Notes under the pieces: generated by a model
Told to the model about the DNA's origin: nothing
Seen by the model: the letters and a program-made list of their open reading frames with translations, nothing else
The model's database searches: none
From: Anopheles merus
Lineage: Eukaryota > Arthropoda > Insecta > Diptera > Culicidae
NCBI RefSeq assembly: GCF_017562075.2
Contig: NC_054083.1
Span: 15,377,575 to 15,441,574, forward strand
Reading direction: 5' to 3'
DNA: 64,000 bases
Translations under genes and position numbers: made by a program
Part shown: in pieces, positions 62,270-64,000 of the stretch
Layout of the letters: each line of letters opens with the position of its first letter
How positions within the stretch are numbered: position 1 is the stretch's first letter

Positions 62270-62357
62270 ACTATATGAGAGCGCACGGGAGAGCAAAACG
62301 CGCGGTAACGTGTATGGCGCTTTTTCTGTGTAGTTGTGAGATCCTGTACCTCTTACC
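61831..62357 (-). other. candidate 5'-UTR intron of wde
   Basis: CTACTTTTCTTGCAG ends at 61832 on the minus strand, 20 nt before the wde ATG, and is a textbook acceptor. A matching donor is GGG|GTAAGA with the exon ending at 62357. The resulting ~0.5-kb intron would contain the (CT)n tract. The acceptor is strong; the choice of donor is a guess. Confidence 0.4.
62189..62269. repeat. (CT)n microsatellite, (GA)n on the wde strand
   Basis: About 80 bp of almost pure CT, some 380-460 bp upstream of the wde start codon. GA tracts near promoters recruit GAGA factor or CLAMP in Drosophila; its role here is inference. Confidence 0.97.
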
Positions 62358-64000
62358 CCTTCCCGGCAAAGGACAATAGGGTCGGTAAATCCAGCGTGAT
62401 GATCCTATCCTGTTTCCTCATTTCCACTCGCCCTCTCTCGCTCCCTCTCTTCACCTTCTCTAAGTACATTTCGATGTAGAATGGATTCCACCGCACCTAC
62501 CCATAAAAGCTACTACTAGGATTCTAAATGTAGCTCGATCAACTGCTCAATGAGAATGATCGGTAGATACCACGCCTTTCTTTCTCTAGCTCGAGGCAAT
62601 GATACGTTTTCGCTAAAGTCCATACAAAGCAGAACAGAACTTGTCGGATATCTTGACATTTTAGGCACTCAGGGAATAGAACCGCACCGATTCGATCTGG
62701 TTGGCAAAGCTGTTCGTTGCTAGAATACCTTGTAATATCATTTCCATGCGACAAAACGATCTTTTACAAATGCTAGTACCGATGACGATCTCTGGAGCAA
62801 AGAGGGGCACCTGTGCCGGCATCGAAAATAGGACGAACAACAAAACATCAAGAGAAATCCATGAGAAGTTTGCAGATGTTTGCGAAAACGCACCCTACAT
62901 TGCTATGGACAATTCATTGAACGCTCTACAGTGGCGAATACATTACACAAATACTATAATGTCACAGCCTACGTGCTGCGGCTAATACGCTCTGCTGCTA
63001 TCATCATCTCAAAAGTATGCGAAATCTTTCTTGACCGCCAAAGTACGCTGTGAAAGAGATGATCAAGTTGTAACATTTACTTTTGATGTCATGTACAAGG
63101 CCAGAGGAAAACACTTTCGGCTGGTAGATATCATGTGTCAATTTATGTCAAGAGTAACCAATCGCCAACGCCCTTCAATGGTTAGTTAAGACCAATATAG
63201 CCCCCATAGCTGAAACTACACCCGTTCTTGATATAGACCTAACAACACTTATACAACGAATACGCCGCTTCCATTGGAATATCAACTATGAAGAGCGAGT
63301 TCCATTTTAACCTATTTTGAAGAATTGGCTTCGCTACATATATTTTGCGATCGTTTCGATATATATTCCTCTATAGCTATATTCATGTCATGCAATACTT
63401 TTCGTCGAAAAAAAGTCATTTGAGCAGTTCTGCTAAGAAACGTGAATGTGTGTGTGTAAATCTTCCATTTTGTGTCCACACAACGACGTCAACGTAATCA
63501 ATCCGTACATCGCGAGAAAAGTATTGCATTCTCTAGGGATGTACAGCGAGAGCAAAACTTATGTTTCGTTATTGTTGCTCTTGTTGTTGTTGTTGCAGTT
63601 GTGTTTGTTAGATGATTATTTGTTTCTAACTTTTTCTGATTTGATTGCATAAATTAATTATTTAACATCTTTCTGTTTTGAAAAGACAAAATTTTTGCGA
63701 GATTAAACATTCGACCAACAGAGGAATTAAAGCCTCTAGGCTAAATGAACATGTGCCTCTTGCTCAGAGAGCAGTGAACGAAAGCAGAAAAACATACAAC
63801 TAAAAGAAGAAGAAGAAGTTATCAAGCTGAAAGACCTGCTTGAGACCATTTCCAATAGAGTTCAAGATATCAACATGAAATTAAGATAGCAATACTACTA
63901 CCATTTCGTAAGAGAAAGATACAACTATCCGTCCACCACCATGATAAACAATGATGAAATTGGTTACGGGTAGACTTTTATTTCAACCATTCGAGGTTTT
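62358..64000. other. region upstream of wde, no gene
   Basis: Should hold the wde promoter at its left end. Open frames at 62539-62985 and 63446-63652 lack support; (TTG)n runs near 63566-63600 and an (AAG)n run near 63804-63819 are simple repeats. Confidence 0.45.

Noticed and set aside
1..64000. CRISPR array, operons, rRNA genes or intact LTR retrotransposons
   Set aside because: No regularly spaced repeats, rRNA-like stretches or long terminal repeats were seen; the sequence is eukaryotic and intron-rich.

Overview
The window looks like nuclear DNA of a mosquito, very probably Anopheles. Three things point there: AT-rich spacers broken by GC-richer, microsatellite-laden stretches; compact multi-exon genes with short GT-AG introns; and two copies of a ~200-bp tRNA-derived SINE with an A box, a B box, a (GAA)n tail and perfect target-site duplications, which I recognise as the SINE200 type of Anopheles gambiae. 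There is no sign of operons, CRISPR arrays or bacterial genes.

Layout. Positions 1-26.3 kb contain no gene I can establish. They hold one SINE, two MITE-like elements, a decayed coding remnant near 2.6-3.0 kb, GA/CT/GT microsatellites, and near 23.1-23.4 kb two small minus-strand exon candidates joined by a canonical 109-nt intron. From 26.5 to 37.8 kb lies a head-to-tail pair of paralogous plus-strand genes of the NRF ('nose resistant to fluoxetine') family. These are polytopic membrane proteins with a signal peptide, an N-terminal NRF region and a C-terminal acyltransferase-3 domain. I could assemble both completely from the sequence (709 and 721 aa). All internal exons after exon 2 have identical lengths except that one 317-nt exon of the first copy is split in the second. 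A SINE sits in intron 7 of the second copy.

From 37.8 to 55 kb there is again little coding sequence: a possible MITE, a short LINE-like remnant, a frameshifted minus-strand coding relic (49.5-50.1 kb), possible isolated first exons on both strands (47.6 kb minus, 52.3 kb plus), another MITE with a partial second copy, and a small minus-strand ORF directly followed by poly(A) signals (54.3-54.5 kb).

From 55.1 to 61.8 kb on the minus strand is a complete three-coding-exon gene for the insect ATF7IP/MCAF1 orthologue, called windei (wde) in Drosophila: 1296 aa with a long disordered N-terminus, a central coiled-coil block, a SUMO-interacting motif and a C-terminal FN3 domain. Its second coding intron is a transposon landing site with a duplicated repeat, a nested hAT-type MITE and a diverged SINE. 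A long (CT)n tract lies upstream of its start. I see no functional link between the NRF pair (membrane acyltransferases) and wde (heterochromatin cofactor). All exon joins are read by eye from splice consensus, frame continuity and paralogue comparison.
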